Assembly: GCF_000092825.1 (NCBI RefSeq)
Contig: NC_014168.1
Span: forward strand, 2,843,946-2,907,945
Length of the DNA stretch: 64,000 nt
DNA from: Segniliparus rotundus DSM 44985
GTDB lineage: Bacteria > Actinomycetota > Actinomycetes > Mycobacteriales > Mycobacteriaceae
Direction of reading: 5' to 3'
The first letter of the stretch is position 1, and every line of letters starts with the position of its first letter. The notes below the pieces were generated by a model, which saw only the letters and a program-made list of their open reading frames with translations, did not search any database and had not been told where the DNA came from. Shown here piece after piece: positions 56,538-63,333 of the stretch. A program made the translations under genes and the position numbers.

Positions 56538-57046
56538 CCATCAAGCAGATCAGCGAACACGGCTTTGCGCTCAAGGAAGTTACCGCCACCTTCAATGCTG
56601 CGAGCATATTTCAGGGGGGTATCGCCATCTACGGTCTTGTGATGCACATCTGCCCCTCTGTCGCGCAAGAGCCGCACAACTTCGGGTGAACTCCAAGTAG
56701 CTCGAAGCGCGATGTACAGCGGGGTTTCCCCCTTGGTGTTCTCCGCGTCGATCTCGGAACCAGCGTCAAGCAAGAGGTTCACCACCGCTGCATCGCTGTT
56801 TTGCGCGGCGCTATGCAACGGGGTTCTTCCATCTTGATCACGGGCGTTCACGTCTGCGCCAGCGTCGATCAAGTGTTTCGTGTTCGTCAGCTTGTACTCA
56901 GTAATTTTGCGGCGCGCCTCGTCAGCTTGGGCCGGGTCTTTGATCATCACAGGGTTTTTGATATCACGCGGGCCGTCCGCGACTGCGTAATGTAGTGGCG
57001 TTCGTCCAGCGCGGTCGCGGTGATGCGGATCGATGTTCTGGGTCAT
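56534..57046 (-). CDS. Ankyrin-repeat protein, probable immunity factor
   Basis: The 170-residue protein has about four ankyrin repeats: DRAGRTPLHYAVADG, a repeat interrupted by a charged insertion, DQDGRTPLHSAAQNSDAAVV, and TKGETPLYIALRATWSSPEV followed by VDGDTPLKYARS. It has no signal peptide, so it is cytoplasmic. It lies directly after the nuclease-toxin gene (6-bp gap). Ankyrin proteins are recurrent immunity proteins of polymorphic toxins, so neutralising the toxin is the best guess. Codon use is slightly less G+C-rich than in neighbours. Confidence 0.8.
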   Translation of the reverse strand: MTQNIDPHHRDRAGRTPLHYAVADGPRDIKNPVMIKDPAQADEARRKITEYKLTNTKHLIDAGADVNARDQDGRTPLHSAAQNSDAAVVNLLLDAGSEIDAENTKGETPLYIALRATWSSPEVVRLLRDRGADVHHKTVDGDTPLKYARSIEGGGNFLERKAVFADLLDG

Positions 57047-57052
57047 GACCTC

Positions 57053-58534
57053 TCACTCTCTCGGGCGTTCATGCGCGTGGCTCACGTTCCCAGGCGCGTC
57101 TTCAATGCGGAAGATTTCCGGGTGGTCGTTGACGTAGTCGTTCATCTGCTTCTGTGTCCAAGGCGGATTAGCTGATCTGGCCTCTTCCTGGAGCCGCCAC
57201 CACTCGCGATCATACTCATGCCCGTAGTGCCACACCGGGTCAACAGGATACTTGCGTCCCTCTGCGTCCACGTAGTACTTGCCGGTAGAGTCCTTCTCAA
57301 GAGAGGTAATGGGCTTGCCGTCAACAGTCTTGCCCGCCCACGTCTTATCTTGCGGCATATATACATTACGATCAGTCGCGCTCCTATAGAATGGCTGACC
57401 GTCAACTGTTGCCTTCTCGGTGTTGGCATCAATGAATTCTTTTGTGCTTTTCCGCAGGTAGGGTCTGCGGTATTGGATTATTTTTTCGAGGTCCGCGAGG
57501 TCGCCAGCCACTGCTGCGTCTTCGGCTGCGAACCCGCCGTAGAGCACGGCGCGGGCCGTGAGCAGCGGGCGCAAGTCCATGCTGACACGCGCCAGGGCTC
57601 CGACTTCTGCGACGAGGGGCAGGCCGGATACTTCGGCGGCGGCCACGAATGCCCGACAGATCTCGGCGATGCGCTTGCCGATGGCCGCGAGCCGCGACGC
57701 CTCCAGGACTTGCGCGCCGCCTTCGCCCAGCCCGCCTGAGAGAAAGCCCAGCACCGCGCCGCCGCCTTCGATGAGCACGCTCTGCCACGCGAGGTCTATG
57801 GCCGCGTCTTTGATCTTCTCGTGCGCCTCATGGATCTGATGCGCGTACTCCTCACACGCCTTCCCAAGCTCCGCGAAGGTGTCCGCGAGCGTGTTCACCT
57901 CGCTTTGCAGCCTGTTGCACCACCCGACGATGGTCGCAGCCTCGGGGATGTTCTGCTGGTTGACCCGAGAGATGATCTCCGGGATGTGCGTCTCAGCCGC
58001 GCGCGCCCCGTCAGCCGCCGTTTTATAGGCGTCGGCGGCTTCCTTGAGCTTGTCCTCATGCCCGTTCGGCCACACCGCCCCCTCGACGTATTTCGCGATG
58101 AACGTCCACCAACCAGGCTCGCCCCCTGAACCGCCGCCGAACGCCTGCGGGACGGCTGGCACTTTGAAGACCGGCGGGGAGCCTGGCGGGTAGACCGGCG
58201 CGTCGGGGTTGTCGGCGTTGCTGTGGTTCGCCCCGGTGTAGTAAAGCAGGTCGTGCATCATCCCCGCGCCATTGATGATGTCGGACGCCACTTCCATAGC
58301 CCCCTCGGCGCCGCCCCGCCCGCCGCAGGCGGGGTCGTAGTTGTGCGCCCACTTCTCAGCTCCCGAGTCAGACCCGGCCATGCCGCCGCAGCCCTTGAGC
58401 ACCCCCGCCAGCCTGGTCACCACCGCCGCGAGGTCGTCGCGGAACTTCGACGCGCTCTGCGCCCCCTGCGCGCAATCCTCCGGGCTGCACGCGAGCGTCC
58501 CGCCAGCGCCTCCCGCGCCGCCATGATCGCTCAC
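57053..58534 (-). CDS. Putative ESX-secreted polymorphic toxin: CpnT-like N-terminus, GH-E/HNH nuclease C-terminus
   Basis: The 493-residue protein has three parts. Residues 1-250 are helical, with KWAHNYDPACGG, MHDLLYYTGANH, PVYPPGSPPVFKVP and a WCNRLQSEVNTLADTF helix; these resemble the CpnT-type targeting domain. About 250-350 is Ala/Gly-rich. The C-terminal 125 residues contain a WHYGHEYDREWW motif (G438-H439-E440) and a final NVSHAHE. This fits the GH-E class of HNH/endonuclease-VII toxins, which keep a GH...E core and a terminal NxSHxxE. GTG 58532-58534 overlaps the WXG100 stop (GTGA); GTG 58540 is an alternative. It would probably cut nucleic acid in a target cell. Confidence 0.8.
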   Translation of the reverse strand: MSDHGGAGGAGGTLACSPEDCAQGAQSASKFRDDLAAVVTRLAGVLKGCGGMAGSDSGAEKWAHNYDPACGGRGGAEGAMEVASDIINGAGMMHDLLYYTGANHSNADNPDAPVYPPGSPPVFKVPAVPQAFGGGSGGEPGWWTFIAKYVEGAVWPNGHEDKLKEAADAYKTAADGARAAETHIPEIISRVNQQNIPEAATIVGWCNRLQSEVNTLADTFAELGKACEEYAHQIHEAHEKIKDAAIDLAWQSVLIEGGGAVLGFLSGGLGEGGAQVLEASRLAAIGKRIAEICRAFVAAAEVSGLPLVAEVGALARVSMDLRPLLTARAVLYGGFAAEDAAVAGDLADLEKIIQYRRPYLRKSTKEFIDANTEKATVDGQPFYRSATDRNVYMPQDKTWAGKTVDGKPITSLEKDSTGKYYVDAEGRKYPVDPVWHYGHEYDREWWRLQEEARSANPPWTQKQMNDYVNDHPEIFRIEDAPGNVSHAHERPRE

Positions 58535-58830
58535 GGCCACATCCCCCTTTGGTGCTCGATCAAGCCGCTGTAGGAGTCGTGGTTCGTCTGCGCCCGGTCA
58601 CGCAACTTGCCCAAACTGTCTTTCATCTCCTGAGCGCCCTGAACCCAGTGGTCGTGGTAATCGCGCTGCGCCGCAGCGGCGTCGCCCGACCAGCTCACAT
58701 GCAATCGGGTAATGGCCTGCTCGATCTGGTCAAGCCAGTCCTCGACTTTCTTGTCGAACTCCTCGCACCGCTCGACATGCTCTAAGAGCTGGTCGAGGTC
58801 CACGCGGTAGTCTTCGCCCATCCCGCTCAC
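58531..58830 (-). CDS. WXG100 family protein (EsxE-like position)
   Basis: The 99-residue helical hairpin protein has the turn motif W47-S-G49 in LHVSWSGDAA and no signal peptide, as expected of ESX substrates. It would pair with the neighbouring WXG100 protein as a heterodimer that accompanies the toxin through a type VII secretion system. Start GTG 58828-58830 overlaps the stop of that partner (GTGA), and its own stop overlaps the toxin start. Confidence 0.9.
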   Translation of the reverse strand: MSGMGEDYRVDLDQLLEHVERCEEFDKKVEDWLDQIEQAITRLHVSWSGDAAAAQRDYHDHWVQGAQEMKDSLGKLRDRAQTNHDSYSGLIEHQRGMWP

Positions 58831-59141
58831 CAGTTGAACCTCATATCCACTTGGGACAGGCTGTCGCGGTTCGCGCCCTCCTGCTGTTCGTAGTCATCGG
58901 CGGACTCGCCCAACAGCCCGGACTCGGCCTCCAAAGCGTCCACCACCGCTGCGCAGCCCTGCTTCCACTCATCCCACGGCGGACGGAACTTCTTCGCCGA
59001 AGCCCCTAACCAGCCCTCCGCGAGCTGGTCGCCGTGCTGCGCCAACCTGTCAGACTCCGCGCGCAGCTCGTCCACAATGCCGCTCACGAGCTGCTGCACG
59101 GCGCGAAGCTCCGCCGAGTCCGAGCGAAGCGAACCGCCCAT
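58827..59141 (-). CDS. WXG100 family protein (EsxF-like position)
   Basis: The 104-residue helical protein has the motif W44-L-G46 in AEGWLGASAKKF. A tyrosine/acidic stretch (SADDYEQQEGANRD) near the C-terminus contains YEQQE, which resembles the YxxxD/E secretion signal of type VII substrates. ATG 59139-59141 has GGAGG seven bases upstream, the strongest ribosome site in the operon, so this is the first gene. Order and lengths resemble M. tuberculosis esxF-esxE-cpnT. Confidence 0.9.
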   Translation of the reverse strand: MGGSLRSDSAELRAVQQLVSGIVDELRAESDRLAQHGDQLAEGWLGASAKKFRPPWDEWKQGCAAVVDALEAESGLLGESADDYEQQEGANRDSLSQVDMRFNW

Positions 59142-59685
59142 GTGATTCCTCCAAAACCGTCGCTACCGCCGCCTATTTTGTGTCGAGCATATCCAGACGC
59201 CATGAAACCCGCAACCAAGCAGGGGGATGATTTTTGAAAACCTGGCGCCGCGCGAGGAAGGCTGGCCGAGCGGTCGGCATGATCGCCTTCAGTGATTCCG
59301 GCACCCCCTGGGGGGTGGACCCTGACAGGGCGGGATGTGCCCACGGGCCGCATCATGCCTCGGAATCCGTACGGGTTCCAGCATTCGCCGTCTCGCCCGA
59401 AAGGGCTTCGCGCGTTCGGGGGGGTACCGGGAACAGCGCCGGGTATGGTGCCGGGGTTGTTCAAGGGGGACTCCCCCCAGGGCGATGGATGAAGTGCTGG
59501 ATGTGCCTCAGTCTGGCAAGCGCGGCGGTGCGCTCTTGAAACGGGTGAGCCGCTTGGGGTCCGCAGCCCCCGTCTTGAACGCCTTGGCTTTCCGCATCTA
59601 AGGGGCCTTCGGCCATGCTCCGAGCATAAGCGTCAGCGCACCGGAACGGCCTCGGCAAGAGCTCACGCCGTGTTTGGCGCCGCGA
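59142..59685. other. 544-bp spacer upstream of the cargo operon
   Basis: This stretch must contain the cargo operon promoter near 59142-59220, though no consensus boxes stand out. Frames of 66-126 codons are open on both strands, with Gly/Pro-rich translations (for example plus-strand 59292-59492). None resembles a known protein. A run of G/C-tract hairpins around 59310-59330 and 59460-59480 may act in termination. Confidence 0.4.
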
Positions 59686-60558
59686 TCAACCTGACAATGC
59701 CTCTTCTAGGGACATTGCGGGTTCCACCCCAAGGCGGTCCATCTCGTCCATGACTGACTGACACCAGGTCTTGCCCCAATCATGAAGGGAGTGCCTGATG
59801 TCGTCGCGTCCGTCGTGCTTGTGATGGAAGGCCCGCAGTCCGGCGTGCAGGTTCGCGTCGGGGTAGAGGCGGCGCATGATCGCCCAATCGCCCTCGGGCT
59901 GCCAGTCCCGAGGCAACGGCACTGCGACCTCGCTGCCTCCCTTGCTTGGGGCAAACCGAGAAATGACGGCCCCAATGCTCTGCGGCTCTCTCGAAGCATC
60001 CTCCCTCGCCTGCGGGTGAAACCCGATCCCTCTGTGCTCATCGGCGCTCTCCGGGGCATCTCTTTGGTTGTGCTGCGAGTTCGAAGAGCGAGCAGGTTCC
60101 TCCCCCGGACCCCCACCTCCTAAGCGACTATGAGAGGTCTTGTCTCCGTCTGGTCTGGTCTCTGTCTTGTCTAGTGCGCGAACATCCGGCCCGTCTTGGG
60201 GCTCTCCCGCCTCGGCGGCACGCAGACGGCGCCTCCGCTCGCGGGCCTTGTCCCGCCTGCTCTGCGCGGCTTCGAACACGCTGAACGCCTCGTCCATCGT
60301 GGGGAACGCCCACCCTTTGCCGTCCTCGGTCTCGATCACGAAACCGGCGCCAATCAGACGCCGAATGTGCGCTTTCTCGCTGCCGGACTCACGCCCTTCG
60401 CGCACATACCTCATCGCGGCCTTCGGCAAAACCCGATCACCGTCATGACGCGCGGTGGCCATCACCATCCGCACGAACAAGTTCTGCGCCGCAGCGGGCA
60501 CGCCCGCGAAACCCAGCTCCTCGTACACGTCCACCGGCAAGGGGAACCACAGGCTCAT
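59686..60558 (-). CDS. Winged-helix protein, possible replication initiator of the element
   Basis: The protein has 290 residues. The N-terminal 90 (RVLPKAAMRYVREGRESGSEKAHIRRLIGAGFVIE) look like a winged helix-turn-helix. A basic stretch (SRRDKARERRRRLRAAE) and a long polar linker follow, then a C-terminal domain of about 90 residues (RDWQPEGDWAIMRRLYPDANL, then HDWGKTWCQSVMDEM). This N-terminal DNA-binding and C-terminal small-domain layout is seen in replication proteins of actinobacterial phages and small elements, but I cannot name the family. ATG 60556-60558 has GGGAAGG upstream. It lies in the integrase-side regulatory half of the element. Confidence 0.65.
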   Translation of the reverse strand: MSLWFPLPVDVYEELGFAGVPAAAQNLFVRMVMATARHDGDRVLPKAAMRYVREGRESGSEKAHIRRLIGAGFVIETEDGKGWAFPTMDEAFSVFEAAQSRRDKARERRRRLRAAEAGEPQDGPDVRALDKTETRPDGDKTSHSRLGGGGPGEEPARSSNSQHNQRDAPESADEHRGIGFHPQAREDASREPQSIGAVISRFAPSKGGSEVAVPLPRDWQPEGDWAIMRRLYPDANLHAGLRAFHHKHDGRDDIRHSLHDWGKTWCQSVMDEMDRLGVEPAMSLEEALSG

Positions 60559-60765
60559 GCCGCGCCACCTTCCCTCAACCGGGGCGCAACGCCCCCTGTT
60601 ATGGCGCGCGGAAACTTCGATACAATCAAAACGCGTCTCCCCTTCGGAGTACGTAGGAATGCCGACAAAACCCAAAACCCGGCCTTCCGGCCGCGCCCCC
60701 CGCCTCTGAGTTCGTCCCGCCAAGAACCATCTCAGAGCAGGGCGCGCGACCATCCAGCCCCCGTT
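60559..60765. other. Spacer between the excisionase-like and replication-like genes
   Basis: These 207 bp contain no recognisable gene. An A+T-richer patch around 60618-60640 and 60653-60675 could hold a promoter. Confidence 0.4.
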
Positions 60766-61005
60766 TCACGCGATGATGCCGCCCTTGGAGGAGGCGGCTT
60801 CTTGTGCCTGTAACCACGCGATCAGCTCAGATTTCCTGTATTTCGTGAGCCGACCGCAGATGAATGATTTCGGGCCACGGCCCTTGTGGCGGTAGTAGCG
60901 GAGCGTTCCAGGCGTCAGCCCGAGAAGCTTTGCCGCCTCTTTCGCTGAGAGGATTTCATCGAATTCGTGGGCGGTGTCCGTCGCCCCGATCTTGCCGATA
61001 GGCAT
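60766..61005 (-). CDS. Excisionase-like helix-turn-helix protein (AlpA/MerR-type)
   Basis: The 79-residue protein is built around a small winged helix: LSAKEAAKLLGLTPGTLRYY, then RHKGRGPKSFICGRLTKY and the terminal helix KSELIAWLQAQEAA. This is the helix-turn-helix_17 (excisionase/AlpA) pattern of integrative elements. ATG 61003-61005 has AAGGAG six bases upstream. Divergent to the repressor and near the integrase, it is the probable directionality factor and may also regulate. Confidence 0.85.
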   Translation of the reverse strand: MPIGKIGATDTAHEFDEILSAKEAAKLLGLTPGTLRYYRHKGRGPKSFICGRLTKYRKSELIAWLQAQEAASSKGGIIA

Positions 61006-61141
61006 TGTTCTCCTTAAGTCGTCGGGATGCCCGCTGCCGCGAGGCTTACCGACGCTCTGATGCGGGTTGGTAGCCGCCGGATAGCGACTACTCGATAATA
61101 GCGTGTTGTCAACCCGATTGAAAGCTGATACAGTCGGTGTC
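61006..61141. promoter_or_regulatory. Divergent repressor/excisionase control region
   Basis: About 136 bp lie between two divergent regulator genes. On the repressor side TTGTCA (61107-61112) and GATACA (61128-61133) could be -35/-10 boxes, with the GTG start eight bases after the second, implying a leaderless mRNA. Confidence 0.45.
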
Positions 61142-61756
61142 GTGCCAGAGGACGAAGAAACAGGCTCCGAGCCCCTGGTGGGGATGACATTCGATCGGAT
61201 GATCGGGAGTCGCATCAAGGAGTTGCGCGAAGCGCGCGGCCTGCCTCAGTCGGCGCTAGCAGACGCGGTGAACACACGTGGGGAACGATTCACGCAGCAG
61301 ATCGTCGGCAAGATCGAGAACGGCCAGCGCTCGCTCAAATACCAAGAGGCAATCTTGATCGCGCACATCCTGCGCGTGCCGGTCGGAGTGTTTTGGATGA
61401 CAGGCGAGTCGGCAACAGACGAATACGCCGAACTGGACGTGAAGTTCGACAACCTGAACCGAGTGGCCAGCCGAGCCGACCGCGCCTTGTGGGAGCTGCT
61501 TGAGGCCATCGCAGAAGTCGAAGTGGTGGAGAAGAGCTATTGGAAGGTGGCCGGAGGGTCTGACACGGACCCCAATCGTCAGGACGCCTACAGCATCGCG
61601 CAGTCGTGGATGGTCGCGCTCATGTCGGTAAATGTCCAAGTCCAATACGCCCACAAACGCATGGGTGACAAGTTCACGCATCTGTCGCCAGCCTACCCGG
61701 ACCTGAAGCGCCTGCTTCACCTGTACGACAACGAGATGGACGACGAGCCGCTGTAG
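61142..61756 (+). CDS. XRE-family repressor of the element
   Basis: The 204-residue protein begins, after about 20 residues, with a Cro/C1-type helix-turn-helix (SRIKELREARGLPQSALADA, then TQQIVGKIENGQRSL). A helical domain of about 110 residues follows that may sense or dimerise. It is divergent from the excisionase-like gene and 47 bp before the integrase gene, the usual place of an immunity or maintenance repressor. GTG 61142 is chosen for its position after the GATACA box; the frame is open further upstream. Confidence 0.85.
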   Translation: MPEDEETGSEPLVGMTFDRMIGSRIKELREARGLPQSALADAVNTRGERFTQQIVGKIENGQRSLKYQEAILIAHILRVPVGVFWMTGESATDEYAELDVKFDNLNRVASRADRALWELLEAIAEVEVVEKSYWKVAGGSDTDPNRQDAYSIAQSWMVALMSVNVQVQYAHKRMGDKFTHLSPAYPDLKRLLHLYDNEMDDEPL

Positions 61757-61803
61757 AACGCGCTCCTCCCCTACGAACACAGCCCATCAGGATTGGAGAC
61801 ACC

Positions 61804-63078
61804 ATGCCCAGACCGATCAAGCCGCTTGGCACTTGGGGGGAGGTCTCCGCGAACGAGGTCGCCCCCGGTAAATGGGTGGCGAAGGGGCGGTACCGGGACT
61901 GGGACGGCGTGAGTCGCCTCGCTGAGGCGGTCGGGCCGACCGAGACGCAGGCCAAGCACAACCTCAAAGCGAGGTTCGCCACCCGCAAGGCGCCGAACAC
62001 CGGGCCGATCAGCAGAGAGACGACCGTTGCCGAGCTGTGGGAGAAGTTCCGCGAGTCCTTGGCGATGCGGGGCGGTTCGGTGAGGACCATCGACACCTAC
62101 AGCGGCGCCGCGAAGAAGATCACTGCGGCGCTCGGCGGGGTGCGCTTGCACGAGTGCGACCCGCTGACCCTCTACAACTTCCTGCTCGCTCTCACACCCG
62201 ACGCGGCGCACACCTGCCGGTCGGTGCTCTCGGGCATGTTCGAGCTCGCGATAGCCGGTAGGGCGATAGAGCGCAATCCGGTCAAAGACACGCCCAGCAC
62301 CGCGAAGACCGCGCGGGGCCGCAAAGGGCAGGGCAAAGCGCGCAAGCGCCCGCGAGCGCTGGAACCGGCGCAGTCCCAAGACCTCATCCGGCAACTCAGG
62401 GAGTCCGAACTGCCTTGTCCTCCGGTGTCTAAGGGCGGCAAGCAGGTCAAGCCCAAGGGCTACTGTCCGACCGTGAAGGACTACGCGGCGGGCGCCGACC
62501 TGGCAGACGTGTTCGTGATGTTCGCCGGAACCGGGCTGCGGATCGGGGAACTGCTCGGACTGCTCTGGTCCGACATCGACCTCAAAGAGAAGACGCTGAC
62601 CCTTAGCGGCAAGGTGACGCGCGGCAACGGTGTCGGCCTCATTCGTGAGGAGTTCACCAAGAGCGAGGCTGGCGATGAGCGGATCTTTGCCCTGCCGCCC
62701 AAAGCGGTCGCCATGCTCGCTGAGCGCAAAAAGCGCCAGGCCCTCACAGCTCCGCACGGCTTCGTCTCTGCCACAAAGATTCAGAAAGACGCGGAACTGT
62801 TGCCGCTCGTCTTCCCCGCCGCCAACGGGGCGCTTCGCGACCCCTGCAACACGCAGCGCCAGTGGCGACGGGTCCGTGTGGCGCTCGGATTGGAATGGGT
62901 CACCTCGCACACCTACCGCAAGACCACGGCCACCAGCATCAAAGAGGCCGGATTCGACGACCTGGCCGCGTCCGACCAGCTCGGCCACGCCCACGTCTCT
63001 GTGACGCAGAACGTCTACTACGGCAGGAACAAACTGCGCCGCGAAGTGGCCGACGTCCTCGACAAAAACATAGGGTGA
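61804..63078 (+). CDS. int: Tyrosine recombinase / integrase of the element
   Basis: The protein has 424 residues. It comprises an N-terminal arm-binding domain (GKWVAKGRYRDWDGVSRLAE), a SAM-like core-binding domain (TTVAELWEKFRESLAMRGGS) and a catalytic domain. The catalytic residues are R246 (TGLRIGELLGLLW), H369 and R372 (SHTYRKT), H395 (LGHAH) and the nucleophile Y405 or Y406 (QNVYYGR). An insertion of about 30 residues before the catalytic Arg region is Lys/Pro-rich. It ends 84 bp before the core repeat in tRNA-Arg, which is its expected target. The start is ATG 61804. Confidence 0.96.
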   Translation: MPRPIKPLGTWGEVSANEVAPGKWVAKGRYRDWDGVSRLAEAVGPTETQAKHNLKARFATRKAPNTGPISRETTVAELWEKFRESLAMRGGSVRTIDTYSGAAKKITAALGGVRLHECDPLTLYNFLLALTPDAAHTCRSVLSGMFELAIAGRAIERNPVKDTPSTAKTARGRKGQGKARKRPRALEPAQSQDLIRQLRESELPCPPVSKGGKQVKPKGYCPTVKDYAAGADLADVFVMFAGTGLRIGELLGLLWSDIDLKEKTLTLSGKVTRGNGVGLIREEFTKSEAGDERIFALPPKAVAMLAERKKRQALTAPHGFVSATKIQKDAELLPLVFPAANGALRDPCNTQRQWRRVRVALGLEWVTSHTYRKTTATSIKEAGFDDLAASDQLGHAHVSVTQNVYYGRNKLRREVADVLDKNIG

Positions 63079-63086
63079 GCCGAATC

Positions 63087-63109
63087 GTTTCTGTTGGGTT
63101 TCTGTTGGG
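63087..63109. promoter_or_regulatory. Candidate integrase arm-type sites, right
   Basis: GTTTCTGTTGGG occurs twice with a one-base overlap (63087-63098 and 63098-63109), 54 bp inside the right core repeat and in the same orientation as the left pair. Confidence 0.55.
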
Positions 63110-63162
63110 AAGTTCCATTTTCCCAGGCCGGACCAGCATGGCGAAACACTGCCTGAGCAGGC

Positions 63163-63209
63163 GTTTCCTGGTGACGCCAGCAGGACTCGAACCTGCGACC
63201 TAGAGATTA
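63163..63209. repeat. attR, 47-bp core repeat within tRNA-Arg
   Basis: Identical to 53508-53554. Integration here restores the tRNA, since the element supplies the 3' half. Confidence 0.93.
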
Positions 63210-63245
63210 GAAGGCTCTTGCTCTATCCAACTGAGCTATGGCGCC
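63169..63245 (-). tRNA. tRNA-Arg (anticodon UCU)
   Basis: A complete cloverleaf is read on the minus strand from 63245 to 63172 (74 nt), with an encoded CCA at 63171-63169. The acceptor stem GGCGCCA pairs with TGGCGTC, the anticodon stem AGAGC pairs with TCTCT (one mismatch or wobble), the loop is CTTCTAA giving UCU, and the T-arm is GCAGG-TTCGAGT-CCTGC. It is the attachment site of the integrated element. Confidence 0.95.
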
Positions 63246-63333
63246 ATGCGAAAGAAGATTCTACCCGCCCGGCCCCGCGCAGCGCGGTCGGCGCGGGCGC
63301 AAGCGCCTCCAGTTGCCCTGTTACCGTGAGCGT

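Larger units (their letters stand above)
53508..63209. mobile_element. Integrative element in tRNA-Arg(UCU), about 9.7 kb
   Basis: A perfect 47-bp direct repeat marks the ends (53508-53554 and 63163-63209). The right copy is the 3' half of an intact tRNA-Arg(UCU) gene. The left copy is a tRNA fragment cut in the anticodon loop. A tyrosine integrase gene ends 84 bp before the right repeat, with an XRE repressor, an excisionase-like gene and a possible replication gene beside it. A serine resolvase and a parB-like remnant are near the left end. No FtsK/Tra transfer gene or phage structural gene is present. The cargo is a WXG100/toxin/immunity operon. It is probably a small integrative or satellite element rather than a complete prophage. 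Confidence 0.9.

Noticed and set aside
59250-59330. tRNA-Ser/Leu-like segment (GGCTGGCCGAGCGGTC)
   Set aside because: Only a D-arm-like stretch is present; no anticodon arm, T-arm or acceptor pairing follows.
59292-59492. 66-codon Gly/Pro-rich plus-strand frame
   Set aside because: There is no ribosome binding site or known relative, and a comparable frame is open on the opposite strand.
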